DNA of 64,000 bases from Leptothermofonsia sichuanensis E412. GTDB lineage: Bacteria; Cyanobacteriota; Cyanobacteriia; Leptolyngbyales; Leptolyngbyaceae. The stretch is from NCBI RefSeq assembly GCF_019891175.1, contig NZ_CP072600.1:6014001-6078000 (forward strand). The letters run 5' to 3'. The stretch's first letter is position 1. Each line of letters opens with the position of its first letter. The position numbers and the translations under genes are program-made. Positions 36,287 through 46,280 of the stretch are shown one piece after another. The notes beneath the pieces are model-generated. The model did no database searches, was not told where the DNA came from, and saw only the letters and a program-made list of their open reading frames with translations.

Positions 36287-37042
36287 CTTATGCAGCCCTC
36301 AAATGGTACGTCTCTTGTAAGACCAACTGTGCTTACAGAAGCTTGTAGTGAAAAAGATTCAGTTTTCAACCCACAAGTCTCTCAGAGGTCAGACAGCCAG
36401 TAACCTTTGCCAGGCTGGGGAACATCAGTGAAATAGGGGCAGTCAAGAAAATGGGGGCAATCAGGTTGAATCGGTAGACAGCAGGGGCTTAGCATTTTGA
36501 CTTTAATGGGGCTAAAGGAGTAGTCCTAATAGGTTCATTGGGGAATTGTTGCCTCAATGGTTCGAATTTGACCACTGCTTGACAACAGATGATTTCAGGG
36601 AATGCTTTCAGGCAACTTCCCTGAATCAAAACACCTGTATCACGATTGCACAGAATTGCAAAAATGGGCCTAGGGTTATAACCCCTTCATCAAGAAATAT
36701 CTGTTTCTTCAGTAAATTTGTACTGATGAAATTCGTAAATAGTGAGTGATATTGTGCATCTTTCCATCCGTCATCCACTAAATCCGGACAGTTTTCACTA
36801 GAAACTAATAAACTCCACCCAACTTAACCCTAGCCTGAACTCTAAACGGGAACACCAAGGGCGAATACGCCTCATTCTTGGTATGCCATAACTGATACCA
36901 AAATCAATCGGTCGATTGGCTGAAACTGTCTCCGGAAGACTGGAAACTCACTGTGTAGTTACCTGGGATAGCCGTACTATCATCCGCTATCGGAGCTTGA
37001 TACCAGGACTGTTATCGTGTTTCCTGTTTTCCAACCTAATCT
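36287..37042. other. 750-base intergenic region with palindromes, no gene seen
   Basis: Contains an inverted repeat TTCAGGGAA...TTCCCTGAA (36594-36625, 14-base loop), a perfect palindrome GGGTTATAACCC (36673-36684) and GGGGCAGTCAAGAAAATGG/GGGGCAATCAGG duplicates near 36433-36465. The only ORF (67 codons, 36546-36749) has no family features. It must hold the promoter of the lipoprotein gene at 37043. Confidence 0.55.
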
Positions 37043-37903
37043 ATGTGGCAAATCTTTAAAGCTATTCTTCCCTCTCTTTCCCCAGCGCTGGTGTTGACTG
37101 TCCTGGCTGGTTGTTCTCAACCTGAATCTACATCGCTTCAGTCACTCACTTCACGGGTTGTTTCCACCTCCACATCCAGTGGCTCGATCGCAGCGACAAC
37201 TGTGCCAGAGCATTCAGCTCCAGCCAGTAGTCTGGTTGCAACCAATGCTCATCCATCTCTGGTTGTGTCGCCCACCTTTCACACCTCTGAACGGATGGCA
37301 GGTTTTTCTGCCGATGGCAGCCATTTTATGTACCTCGAAAGCTCACGAGATACAGGGGCGGGCATTCCCAAATCCACGCTGCAAGTGGTTAATATCGCCG
37401 CGAACCATTGTGTGCAGGATGGCTGCAAGCAAACTCAGTATGGTGAAGCAGACGCCGGGTTGGAAATGGCCGTGGCAGAAAATAGCCTGTTGCAACTGAC
37501 CTGGAATTTGCGGCAAGCCCTGCAACTGACCCCGCCTGCCCCTGGGACAAAACTGGCAATTGTGTCGCGATCGCACACCCCGGATGGCACTGAAACCGTC
37601 ACTGCCCGCCTGAACAACTCCAATCAGGTGCTTAAACTTCGCCTGCGGCAACAGCAACTGGGGTCTATGGACCAGGGAAACATCCGGGCGGCTATGCAAC
37701 TTGAGGTCAACGATAATGGACAGTGGCGATCGCTTGATTCTCTCAACCACTATCGGGAATGGGTATTGGGCTATTCAATTCGAGAACTGAGACTCTCTCC
37801 CGATGGAGAAACCGTGGTAGTTCTGGTGACGGCAACCAAACCCACCTTTGAAGGCACCCTGGGAACCACCTTGGTTCAGGGCTTCGAGTTGAAACCCCAA
37901 TAG
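37043..37903 (+). CDS. DUF2259-like predicted lipoprotein
   Basis: 286 codons. Signal peptide with a lipobox (PALVLTVLAGC, Cys23), so lipid-anchored. A Ser/Thr/Ala-rich linker runs over residues 25-75. The rest resembles DUF2259 secreted proteins: MAGFSADGSHFMYLESSRDTGAGIPKS, STLQVVNIAANHCV, then a C-terminal beta-propeller-like end LRLSPDGETVVVLVTATKPTFEG. Function unknown. It stands alone with repeats on both sides. Confidence 0.75.
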   Translation: MWQIFKAILPSLSPALVLTVLAGCSQPESTSLQSLTSRVVSTSTSSGSIAATTVPEHSAPASSLVATNAHPSLVVSPTFHTSERMAGFSADGSHFMYLESSRDTGAGIPKSTLQVVNIAANHCVQDGCKQTQYGEADAGLEMAVAENSLLQLTWNLRQALQLTPPAPGTKLAIVSRSHTPDGTETVTARLNNSNQVLKLRLRQQQLGSMDQGNIRAAMQLEVNDNGQWRSLDSLNHYREWVLGYSIRELRLSPDGETVVVLVTATKPTFEGTLGTTLVQGFELKPQ

Positions 37904-38276
37904 TTTAGCTCGATTTTATAGCCCTTTTTTTCAGCCCTTTTTAAGAGGGTGTTTTAGAAGTCCGACTGTGAGTAGCAATCGCAACGATCCCCTTAAAGCC
38001 CTTCCCAAGTGGGGAGAGGGACTTTTATATGGCTCCCTTTCTCCCAAAAAGGGAGAAGGGGTTGGCGGATGTAGCTTGCTTCCCGCAGGGTGGGCGGATT
38101 GGAATGGTCTGTAGACTTCCGCCTTATTGTACTAGGGGATTGCGGCAGAAGTTTTTCACCACAAAGGCACGAAGGGACACAACGTTTCTTAAAGCCTATC
38201 CGAAAAGCCTCAACGGGCAAAGCCCAAACTCAGACTGAGGAAGTTTTCGGATAGGCTTTTAGTGGGCTTTGTGTCT
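37904..38276. other. Intergenic repeat block
   Basis: No gene. Elements: a degenerate family-1 arm (TATAGCCCTTTTTTTCAGCCCTTTTTAAGAGGG, 37917-37952), CCCTTCCCAAGTGGGGAGAGGG and CTCCCTTTCTCCCAAAAAGGGAGAAGGGG hairpins (37988-38064), CACAAAGGCACGAAGGGACAC (38159-38180), and an inverted-repeat element (38191-38259). Confidence 0.75.
38191..38259. repeat. Short element with perfect 16-bp terminal inverted repeats
   Basis: AAAGCCTATCCGAAAA at 38191-38206 is exactly inverted at 38244-38259. The 37 bases between also pair in part (GCCTCA / TGAGGA). It lies 17 bases beyond the stop of the large kinase gene and could be its terminator or a mini-IS. A similar GCCTATCCCAAAA occurs near 24833. Confidence 0.8.
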
Positions 38277-41200
38277 TTATGCATCCGAGAGGGCAGTGCC
38301 ATCCAGTGGGAACTCTACCGTAAAGCAGGTTTTGTGATTTCCGCTTTCGGCCTGGATGTTGCCCCCCATTTGTTCAGCCAGCTTCTTCACCAGAGCCAAC
38401 CCCAAACCAGTCCCACCATGCTTCCAGGGGTCGTTATTAGGAATCCGGTAGAACTTATCAAAGATGCGAGGCAACTCATGGACAGGAATTTCTACTCCAG
38501 AATTGGTCACGCTCAGTTGGAAGGATAAAGGATGAGGGATGAATGTCGAAGCCGGATTGGCCTTATCTTTCATCTTTAATCCTTTTTTCTTCTCTAACAT
38601 CTTTACGGTTACCGTAATGGTTTCCCCGGCAGGGGTATATTTACAGGCATTGTTGAGTAGCTCGCTGACGATACGTCCCAGATGGGACTGGTCAATCATC
38701 AGGGTGGGAAAAGCATCAGGAATATTGACTGTAAGCTGCTGCTGCTGATTGTGGGCACGCTCAATGAAGGGATCGATGACCTGTGGCAGCCAGACTGCCA
38801 GGTTGGTTGGGTTGAGGGTTGAAAAGTCTGTTCCAGCATCCAGGCGGGTCAGGTCCAGTAAATCGTTGATCAGGCTAATCTCCCGCTGGCATTCCTCCTT
38901 CAAAATGCTGAGGTAATGGGCGACCTTAGGGTTCTGGGTGGGGAGGGCGGGAAGAGGGGATACCACCTTTTGACTGGCATCACGCTTTGCGCCCTGCTTA
39001 TCGGGTGATCCAGCTCTCCCTTCCTGCCTCTGCCCGGCTACCGTGCTGTCCAGTTGCTGACCACCTTTGCCAGATCCTGCCGCTTCCCGGAGAGCAATTT
39101 CCAACATCTGCGTTGCCATCTTGATATTGGACATGGGAGTACGGAGTTCATGGGAAACCGTGCTCAGGAAGTCATCTTTGAGCTGATTGAGTCGTTCCAA
39201 CTCCTGGACCTGTGCCTGGGCAGTCTGGTAAAGACGGGACTGGCGCAGGGCGATCGCACACTGATTGGCCACCTGTTGAACCAGGCGAATGTCCTGGTTG
39301 CTGAAGCCATAGTAAGACTGATTCACCAACCACAGGTCACCCAACACCCCCTGGTCGTCAAAAATAGGACAGCACAGCATCGCAGCCTGCCCCCGGGATG
39401 GGTTAGGGATGAGGGAACAAAATTGGAAATACTGCCCATTCAGAAGCTGGCTATAGATCTCTGGAAAGTCTGCCATTTGCGACACCCGCCCATGGGAAGG
39501 CGCGACAAACTGAGCCGTGTACTCAAAACAGATCGTAGACGTGCCTTGCTCCAGGTCAAACAGAGCCGCATTACAACAGCTCACACCCAGCCCTTTTGCC
39601 AGCTCTTCAACGGCACTCTGGAGGATCTGATTTTCATCCAGGGAATCGCGTACCCGATCCGTAATTCGTTTCAGGGTCGATTCAAATTCTGACGCCAGTT
39701 CCAGTTCAGCCGTCCGCGCCCGCACCTGGCGCTCCAGATCGGCATTAAATTGCTGTACCTGGTGGTGAAATTCAGCTTGCTGAATGGCAATTCCTGCCTG
39801 GGTTGCCAGTTGCTTCATCAAATCGATTTCGCTGGATTGCCAGTAGCGGGGTGCATGACACTGGTGGGCAATCAGCAGTCCCCATAATGGCCACGGCGAT
39901 CGCAAATTCACCGTTGCCTGATGGTCTTCATTGCCCAGAAGAATTGGCACAACCAGATTGGCTCTGACTTGAAGCCCTGCCAGAAAATCAACATGGCAGG
40001 GAGTTAGTCTGGCGTTGTAGATGTCATCTGTGACCTGAATGCGCCCATGCCTGTAAGCCAGGATATACCTATCGCTAAAGCAGGGGTCTTTGATCCTGGT
40101 TTCCAGAATGGACAGTTCTGGTTCGGCCACAGACTCGACGACCACCACTCCGCTCCAGTCGGGCTTAAATCGAAAAATCAGGACTCGATCGGCTTGCAGC
40201 ACCTGGCGGACCTCAGTCACAGTGGTGGTCAGGATTTGATTCAGGTTGAGCGAGTGATGGATGTGTTGGGTGATGGTGCGTAACAGTTGTTCCCGTTCTG
40301 CCAGCGATCGCAACTCCGCCTCCAGGTGTTTACGATCTGTGATGTCCAGCAGCGTGCCAAAGAGCTGGACGGGCTGATTCTGCGGGTTAAAGCTGGCTTC
40401 TCCCCTGCCTTCGATATATTTGATGGAGCCATCGGGCTTCAGGATACGAAAATCCAGACTGAAGGGGATACCTGTTTGGGCGATGGAGTTGATAGCAGCC
40501 CTGACCAGGGGCTGATCATTGGGGTGAATCCTTTGGAAATGCTCTTCATAGGAAGGCTCTGGCTGATTCGGATCAAACCCAAAAATGTGGAAGGCTTCCT
40601 CTGACCAGGTAATTTTCCAGGTATCCAGGTCCAGTTCCCAACTGCCTACATGGGCAACTCGTTGAGCCGCCGTCAACCGGGCTTTACTCTGGTGCAACTG
40701 CTCTTCCACCAGTCGGCGTTCAGTGATGTCAATCCCAGCCCCAAACAACCGGATCACCTGACCCTGGGGATTCAAAATTGGCTCTCCCCGGCCCACCAGA
40801 TAGCGAATAGAGCCATCTGGGCGAATGATTCGATGTTCCAGTTCATAGGGAAGCCCCTCCTGAATGGTACGCTTGATCAGATGCACCAACTGCCCTGAAT
40901 CGTCAGGGTGGAGCATTTGCAGAAATTCCTCATAGGTGGGTTCTGGCTGGGTCGGGTCTAACCCGAAAATGTGAAACATCTCCTCTGACCAGCGAATCGC
41001 CTGTGTATCCAGATCAAATTCCCAACTCCCCACGTGGGCAATCCGCTGCGCCTCCCGCAAAATGGCTTCCCGTTGTTGCAAAGCGGCTTCTGCCTGGTTC
41101 CGCTCCTCCTCGGCCCGTTTGCGATCGCTGACATCGTGAACCAGTGACAGGATGGATAGCAAATTGCCGGCGTCGTCCACCTGGATGGAGTTATGCCATT

Positions 41201-42341
41201 CACAGTAGATAATCGATCCATCTTTACGGTAGTTACGGTTCGTGTGAATCACGTGGCTTTTACCATGCTGCAACTGATTGATTACCTGCACAACCTCTGC
41301 CAGATCATCCTCATGAACTAGATGCAAATCTTTCCAGTGTTTGCCCAGGACTTCGTCTGCTCGCCAGCCAAAAATCTGCTCTGCTCGCGGGGACCAGAAC
41401 TGAATGCAACCGTCGTGATCACAGCCGATAATTGCCAGGGAAGAGTTCTCGACATGAAACTGAAGATGATCGAGTGCCTGATGGAGTTCTGCGGTGCGCT
41501 GCTGCACCCGTTGTTCCAATTCCCGGTTGAGCTGCTGCAAGGCCAGCTCAGTTTCTTTCTGTTGAGTAATATCCCGCCCGACAGATTGAACTTCGAACAA
41601 CTCTCCCGTATCTGTAAAAATGGCGCGATCGACCCATTGCTGCCAGCGCATTTCACCAGAGGGGAGGATGACCTGGTGCTCATAGGTCACTACTGGATGA
41701 TCCCAACTCAGGGATGCAAAGTGCTGTTGCACACGGGGCCGGTCATCTTCTGGAATTAAGGACAGAAAGCTCTGCCCAATCAGCGCCTCTGGAGGTTGAT
41801 TGAAATAGCGGCAGTAGGCTTGATTGACAAACGTGAGAACTCCATTGGGTAAGGTACGGCAAATTAACTCGGTCTGATCTTCCACAATTGCCCGGTAGCG
41901 GGCTTCGTTCAGCCTGAGAGCCGCTTCCGCCTGTTTGCGCTCAGTAACATCTCGTAACACAGACAGATGGCGGTGGGGCACAAAATTAGCCGTTGCCGCA
42001 AATTCCACCTCCCGGACTTCTCCATCGGGACGAACCAGACGAAACTCTGCCTTGACCCGCTCATCCCGTTGAAAGGCTTCCCAGGCAGTCGTGAAGTCAA
42101 ACCCTGGTTCCGCAAAATCAACAATCCGCTGCCCCAGCAGGGCTTCCCTGGGCAGTCCAAATAACTCACAGGCAGCAGGATTGGCATCCACGTATCTACC
42201 CTCGTCATCCGCAATTAGCATCGCATCGAGGGCACTTTCAAAAAACGCCCGCAGATGGCGATCGCGTAAGCGTTGATGGTTCACTTCAGTAAAGCCGGGT
42301 AAATCGTTATGTCGCTCCAGGGGATCCTTAGAGTGCTCCAC
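38277..42341 (-). CDS. Multi-PAS, double-GAF soluble sensor histidine kinase (1354 aa)
   Basis: Domain order: PAS 1 (residues 27-140), PAS 2 (145-270), PAS 3 (300-415), PAS 4 (435-550), PAS 5 (560-685), GAF 1 (700-860, LNQILTTTVTEVRQVLQADRVLIFRF, phytochrome-like but the Cys of chromophore binding is not obvious), GAF 2 (885-1045), HisKA with His1064 (STVSHELRTPMSNIK), ATPase (1200-1345) with LLNNACKYTP and GGTGLGLALVKK. A low-complexity insert of about 55 residues (GSGKGGQQ to LPALPTQNP) splits the two HisKA helices. No membrane segment. Probably an orphan cytoplasmic kinase sensing light, redox or small ligands. Confidence 0.9.
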   Translation of the reverse strand: MEHSKDPLERHNDLPGFTEVNHQRLRDRHLRAFFESALDAMLIADDEGRYVDANPAACELFGLPREALLGQRIVDFAEPGFDFTTAWEAFQRDERVKAEFRLVRPDGEVREVEFAATANFVPHRHLSVLRDVTERKQAEAALRLNEARYRAIVEDQTELICRTLPNGVLTFVNQAYCRYFNQPPEALIGQSFLSLIPEDDRPRVQQHFASLSWDHPVVTYEHQVILPSGEMRWQQWVDRAIFTDTGELFEVQSVGRDITQQKETELALQQLNRELEQRVQQRTAELHQALDHLQFHVENSSLAIIGCDHDGCIQFWSPRAEQIFGWRADEVLGKHWKDLHLVHEDDLAEVVQVINQLQHGKSHVIHTNRNYRKDGSIIYCEWHNSIQVDDAGNLLSILSLVHDVSDRKRAEEERNQAEAALQQREAILREAQRIAHVGSWEFDLDTQAIRWSEEMFHIFGLDPTQPEPTYEEFLQMLHPDDSGQLVHLIKRTIQEGLPYELEHRIIRPDGSIRYLVGRGEPILNPQGQVIRLFGAGIDITERRLVEEQLHQSKARLTAAQRVAHVGSWELDLDTWKITWSEEAFHIFGFDPNQPEPSYEEHFQRIHPNDQPLVRAAINSIAQTGIPFSLDFRILKPDGSIKYIEGRGEASFNPQNQPVQLFGTLLDITDRKHLEAELRSLAEREQLLRTITQHIHHSLNLNQILTTTVTEVRQVLQADRVLIFRFKPDWSGVVVVESVAEPELSILETRIKDPCFSDRYILAYRHGRIQVTDDIYNARLTPCHVDFLAGLQVRANLVVPILLGNEDHQATVNLRSPWPLWGLLIAHQCHAPRYWQSSEIDLMKQLATQAGIAIQQAEFHHQVQQFNADLERQVRARTAELELASEFESTLKRITDRVRDSLDENQILQSAVEELAKGLGVSCCNAALFDLEQGTSTICFEYTAQFVAPSHGRVSQMADFPEIYSQLLNGQYFQFCSLIPNPSRGQAAMLCCPIFDDQGVLGDLWLVNQSYYGFSNQDIRLVQQVANQCAIALRQSRLYQTAQAQVQELERLNQLKDDFLSTVSHELRTPMSNIKMATQMLEIALREAAGSGKGGQQLDSTVAGQRQEGRAGSPDKQGAKRDASQKVVSPLPALPTQNPKVAHYLSILKEECQREISLINDLLDLTRLDAGTDFSTLNPTNLAVWLPQVIDPFIERAHNQQQQLTVNIPDAFPTLMIDQSHLGRIVSELLNNACKYTPAGETITVTVKMLEKKKGLKMKDKANPASTFIPHPLSFQLSVTNSGVEIPVHELPRIFDKFYRIPNNDPWKHGGTGLGLALVKKLAEQMGGNIQAESGNHKTCFTVEFPLDGTALSDA

Positions 42342-42511
42342 GGAAAATCCTCCCTATTCCCGATCTTCCCCATCGATGAGAAAAACTCAAAGACTATACA
42401 TATAACTTTATTGAATTTGTCAATCTGTTAGGACTGTTAGATTCCACGAGGTTGCCTGGGGTTCGAGTGTTATGATTCCCTGTAGCTCTTTCTGAATTAA
42501 AACAGGCTCTC

Positions 42512-42985
42512 ATGACCACCCCGGCAGACTATACCGAAACCGAACTGAATACCCTGAGGCAGGCAGTCATCATGAGTGGACATGCCGTGGTTTTCTGTGA
42601 ATTTACGATCGTTTCGATGGGTATTGAGATTGATGCTTTGGGTAAGGAAATTAAGGGTGCTGCCCGGAACTACCCGAATAGTCCCCTGATTCAAAAATTA
42701 TTCGCCAATTACACCGATAACCCGGACGGTAGTGAGCAGGAATCGCCCGCTGAAATCACCCCTGAGCATATTTTGGAGTCAGCCCTGGGATTGATTCGCC
42801 AGGCCCTGGTAATCCTGAGGGATAAAGCCACACCCGCTGAAATTCAGGAGTACAAACAGTTTGTTTACTCCTGTGCTGATCGCGTTGCGAACGCTGCCGG
42901 TGAGGGGTTGTTTGGCACAGGCGAAAAAGTAAGCCGAAAAGAAGCGGCGACCCTGAGAGAACTGAAGGTTGCCCTCGGTTTATAG
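42512..42985 (+). CDS. Conserved hypothetical protein upstream of a P-type ATPase
   Basis: 157 codons, all-helical. Sections: LRQAVIMSGHAVVFCEFTIVSMGIEID, KGAARNYPNSPLIQKLFAN, EHILESALGLIRQALVILRDKATPAEIQEYKQFVYSCADRVANAAGEGLFGTGEKVSRKEAATL (partial). The periodic small-acidic helices recall TerB-like proteins, but the match is weak. No signal peptide. The ATPase gene starts 64 bases on, so the two are probably one transcript and may work together in cation or stress handling. Function not assigned. Confidence 0.7.
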   Translation: MTTPADYTETELNTLRQAVIMSGHAVVFCEFTIVSMGIEIDALGKEIKGAARNYPNSPLIQKLFANYTDNPDGSEQESPAEITPEHILESALGLIRQALVILRDKATPAEIQEYKQFVYSCADRVANAAGEGLFGTGEKVSRKEAATLRELKVALGL

Positions 42986-43049
42986 CGATTCCTTCCGACC
43001 CGGACCTCGAGTTCCTGGAGAATGCCGAGGTTTATTCCAGAAGTCCACC

Positions 43050-45530
43050 ATGACTCAGGACATTCCTTCCACTAACGATTTATCTGCCACCTGCTTACAG
43101 GGACTTAGCGAGTCAGAAGTGGCTCGGCGTCGTGCGGCTGGCCAGGGGAACAATGTGACCCTCCAAACCAGCCGCTCCTATCGGCAAATCTTTCAAGAAA
43201 ACCTGTTTAGCTTCATCAATCTGGTTTTCTTTGCCATCAGCACAGTCATGATTGTGCTTCAGCGCTATGGAGATGCCCTGCTGGTTGTGGTTGTCATCTT
43301 TAGTGGCATTTTGATGAACATCTACCAGGAGATTTGGGCGAAACGTAAATTAGACCAGATAGCCCTGCTGAACCGCCCATCTGCAACCGTCATCCGTGAA
43401 GGCAAAGAATACTCTATCGACCCGAATGACATTGTGTTAGGAGACATCCTGGTAGTGCGGGCGGGCGATCAAATCCTGGTTGATGGAGCCATCGTGGGGG
43501 AAGGACGCATTGATGTCGATGAGTCCCTGCTGACGGGGGAGTCTGACATGATCCCAAAACTAGCCGGGGACTCCGTTTACTCAGGTACCTTTTGTGTCAG
43601 CGGGAGCGGTTATTTTGAAGCCCAAAAAGTCGGGACTGAAACGGTTGCTTATAAGCTAGTGACCGGGGCACGGGTGTTTCGCCAGGTCTACACACCTTTG
43701 CAACAGGAGATTAACCTGGTAATCCGGGCATTTCTGCTGCTTGCCTGCTTTTTATGGATTCTGGTCTGCATCAGCTTTTTAAGTCGATCGCTCCCCCTGG
43801 CGGATCTGGCTCAGCGAGCGGCAGTCATTGCTGGACTGGTCCCTGCCGGACTCTTGATTGCCATTACCCTGGCTTACGGGACAGGTGCTGTGCGGATGCT
43901 GGGGGAGAATGTGCTGATCCAGCAGGCAAATGCCGTAGAGTCTTTGAGCAATGTCAATGTTCTGTGCCTGGACAAAACCGGGACACTCACCACAAATCAA
44001 CTCAATTTGCAGTCTGTCTATCCAATTGGCATCAGTGAGGCAGAATTACGGCAGGCGCTGGCAGACTTTGCCGCCAACACCACGGCTCATAACCGGACCA
44101 GTGATGCGCTGGGGGCAGTTCTGATGGGGGAAAAACGCGCTGTTCGAGCCGAGGTTCCCTTCTCCTCTGCCCGGCAGTGGAGTGCGATCGCCTTCAAAGA
44201 TGATCCCCATCCCGGCGTCTATGTCATGGGTGCGCCAGAAATGCTTGCCAGGTCTACTCCCCTGACTGATGAGATCAATACCCAGATCCAGGCAGGCATC
44301 CAGCAGGGGTTACGAGTACTGCTATTTGCCTACAGTGATGCCATCCATGCCCTGGACAACTGTGAGAATCATCCTCTCCTGCCGTCTGACCTGAAGCCAA
44401 TTGGGATTCTCCAGTTCAGTGACCAGCTTCGACCCCAGGTGCGGGAAACATTGGATGGTTTTGCCAGAGCTGGGATCAGCGTCAAGATTATTTCCGGTGA
44501 TAATCCTCAGACTGTAGCTGCCCTTGCCACCCAGGCTGGGTTTAGCTCCGAGATTCGTCTGGTTTCTGGCCCCGAACTGGCCATTATGGATGATGCCCGC
44601 TTCAGCCAGGCGGCACTTTCCTGTAATGTTTTTGGACGCATTACTCCAGAGCAGAAGGCAAAGCTGGTGAAGACATTACGCCGCCAGGGAAACTATGTCG
44701 CCATGATTGGTGATGGCGTTAATGACGTACTCTCGCTCAAACAGTCAAATTTAGGTATCGCTATGGAGAGTGGCAGCAAGGCGACCAGAGGCGTTGCCGA
44801 CATTGTGCTGCTGCAAGACTCCTTTGCCTCCTTACCCCATACCTTCCTGGAGGGACAACGTATTTACAACGGTATCCGGGATGCACTGGCACTGTTTATT
44901 GTGCGCGTGTTTGCGATTACCCTGCTGATCTTTTCTACCGCCATGGTGACAGACAGTTTTCCCCTGGTGAACAAGCACAGTGCCCTGGTTTCGCTGTTTG
45001 GGGTAGGGCTACCGACTGTGATGCTGCCCATTTGGGCAAAACCAGGAGGAACCGGCAGGCGGCGCAGTATTGTGCGATCGCTGCTCCACTTCACCATCCC
45101 CTCTGCTCTGAGCTTAAGCCTGGTTGCCCTGCTCGTTTACATGCTTTACCTGGTTAGTGCCATTCTTGACCTGTCCCCTGGCTCAGACTTCACCCAGGTT
45201 GACTATAGTCAACCCCGGACTGCCCTGGTGACCATCCTGATCCTGGGCGAACTGCTCCTGCTTCCTTTTCTCAAACCGCCCACCACTGCCTGGGTCGGCG
45301 GTGAACCGCTGAGTGGCGACTGGCGCTACACCATTATGGCCGTTGTTTTACTTGGAACCTATTTACTAATTCTGGTCGTTCCCTTTTCTCGCCGTTTCTT
45401 TGAACTGTCTTCCCTCAGTCCCTTAGATGGACTCTTCCTGTGGCTGGTTGCCCTGGAATGGTGCCTTATTTTACGGGCTACCTGGCGAACCCGGTTTTTA
45501 GATCGATTCTTGGGAGTCGATTTAAGTTGA
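43050..45530 (+). CDS. Cation-translocating P-type ATPase (CtpE/Exp7-like)
   Basis: Start chosen at MTQDIPSTND, 826 codons; an upstream in-frame ATG at 42969 overlaps the preceding gene. P-type hallmarks: TGES (actuator), DKTGTLTTNQ with phospho-Asp308, KIISGDNPQTVAALA, and GDGVNDVLSLKQSNLGIAM near 554. Membrane helix M4 has GLVPAGLLIAITLAYGTGAVR rather than PEGL or a CPx metal motif. The short layout without a long N-terminal metal domain and with M4 PAGL matches the CtpE/Exp7 group, for which Ca2+ uptake was proposed in mycobacteria. Substrate here is inferred. Confidence 0.9.
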   Translation: MTQDIPSTNDLSATCLQGLSESEVARRRAAGQGNNVTLQTSRSYRQIFQENLFSFINLVFFAISTVMIVLQRYGDALLVVVVIFSGILMNIYQEIWAKRKLDQIALLNRPSATVIREGKEYSIDPNDIVLGDILVVRAGDQILVDGAIVGEGRIDVDESLLTGESDMIPKLAGDSVYSGTFCVSGSGYFEAQKVGTETVAYKLVTGARVFRQVYTPLQQEINLVIRAFLLLACFLWILVCISFLSRSLPLADLAQRAAVIAGLVPAGLLIAITLAYGTGAVRMLGENVLIQQANAVESLSNVNVLCLDKTGTLTTNQLNLQSVYPIGISEAELRQALADFAANTTAHNRTSDALGAVLMGEKRAVRAEVPFSSARQWSAIAFKDDPHPGVYVMGAPEMLARSTPLTDEINTQIQAGIQQGLRVLLFAYSDAIHALDNCENHPLLPSDLKPIGILQFSDQLRPQVRETLDGFARAGISVKIISGDNPQTVAALATQAGFSSEIRLVSGPELAIMDDARFSQAALSCNVFGRITPEQKAKLVKTLRRQGNYVAMIGDGVNDVLSLKQSNLGIAMESGSKATRGVADIVLLQDSFASLPHTFLEGQRIYNGIRDALALFIVRVFAITLLIFSTAMVTDSFPLVNKHSALVSLFGVGLPTVMLPIWAKPGGTGRRRSIVRSLLHFTIPSALSLSLVALLVYMLYLVSAILDLSPGSDFTQVDYSQPRTALVTILILGELLLLPFLKPPTTAWVGGEPLSGDWRYTIMAVVLLGTYLLILVVPFSRRFFELSSLSPLDGLFLWLVALEWCLILRATWRTRFLDRFLGVDLS

Positions 45531-45659
45531 AAGAGAAGTGAGGAGTGAGAAGTGTTCGTATTTGGCGTTTCCGAGGGGTGGAGTGAGGGAATTAGATCGG
45601 GACTCCGAACCCTGAATCCTGAACCCTACCTCCTGTTATAACTGCCAACCCTGCCGTGT

Positions 45660-46280
45660 ATGACCGACTTATCTTCTAAAAACGAAATTCCCCATTATCC
45701 CGTTACAGTATGGGAAGGGATTCTGATTGTGATGGGAGCGATCGCGTTGGTCGCTGCCGGCATGGTTGGGCTGGGGATTAAAGTCCTGAACAATGCGTTT
45801 GATCCAATCAGAGCAGAAGCAATTGCTAAAAGCCTGATGGACTACAAGATTCCTGGCGGTTCTCAGGGGGTCTTTGGTATCAACGTCGGCAGTGCCAAGC
45901 TTGCCTGGGTCCGGAGTACGACCAATCCCCCGGATGTTATCCTTTTTACCGGAAAAACTCCTATTACGAAGGAAGGAGGGCAGCGATCTCAGGAAGAACT
46001 CAGACGAGACTTTGCTATTCCGCCCACAGAGGATACAAGCCAGGAATTTATGATTACAGAGTCTTCCAGTGAAAATCGTCTTTTCTGCGGCCAGGTTGTC
46101 CCGGTTACGGTTGAGAAAGGAGATCAATTTTTTGGCGAGCTTTCTGCTCCAATACCGGCAGTTCGATATGTAATCAGTACGACAGAAGGGGCCGCTGAAC
46201 GATTGGTCATTCTGACTGCAAATGGCAAGAATGCAGCAGAAAAGGCTGAGGTGGTTTTTAGTTCGTTGAAGTGCAGATAA
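45660..46280 (+). CDS. Membrane-anchored hypothetical protein
   Basis: 206 codons. One N-terminal helix (ILIVMGAIALVAAGMVGLGIKVL) then an extracytoplasmic or cytoplasmic domain with beta-strand character (GVFGINVGSAKLAWVRST, PPDVILFTGKTPIT, ENRLFCGQVVPVTVEKGDQ, VRYVISTTEGAAERLVILTANG). No family recognised. It lies alone after the ATPase gene; STRR-like heptamers in the 130-base gap suggest a separate unit. Confidence 0.7.
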   Translation: MTDLSSKNEIPHYPVTVWEGILIVMGAIALVAAGMVGLGIKVLNNAFDPIRAEAIAKSLMDYKIPGGSQGVFGINVGSAKLAWVRSTTNPPDVILFTGKTPITKEGGQRSQEELRRDFAIPPTEDTSQEFMITESSSENRLFCGQVVPVTVEKGDQFFGELSAPIPAVRYVISTTEGAAERLVILTANGKNAAEKAEVVFSSLKCR

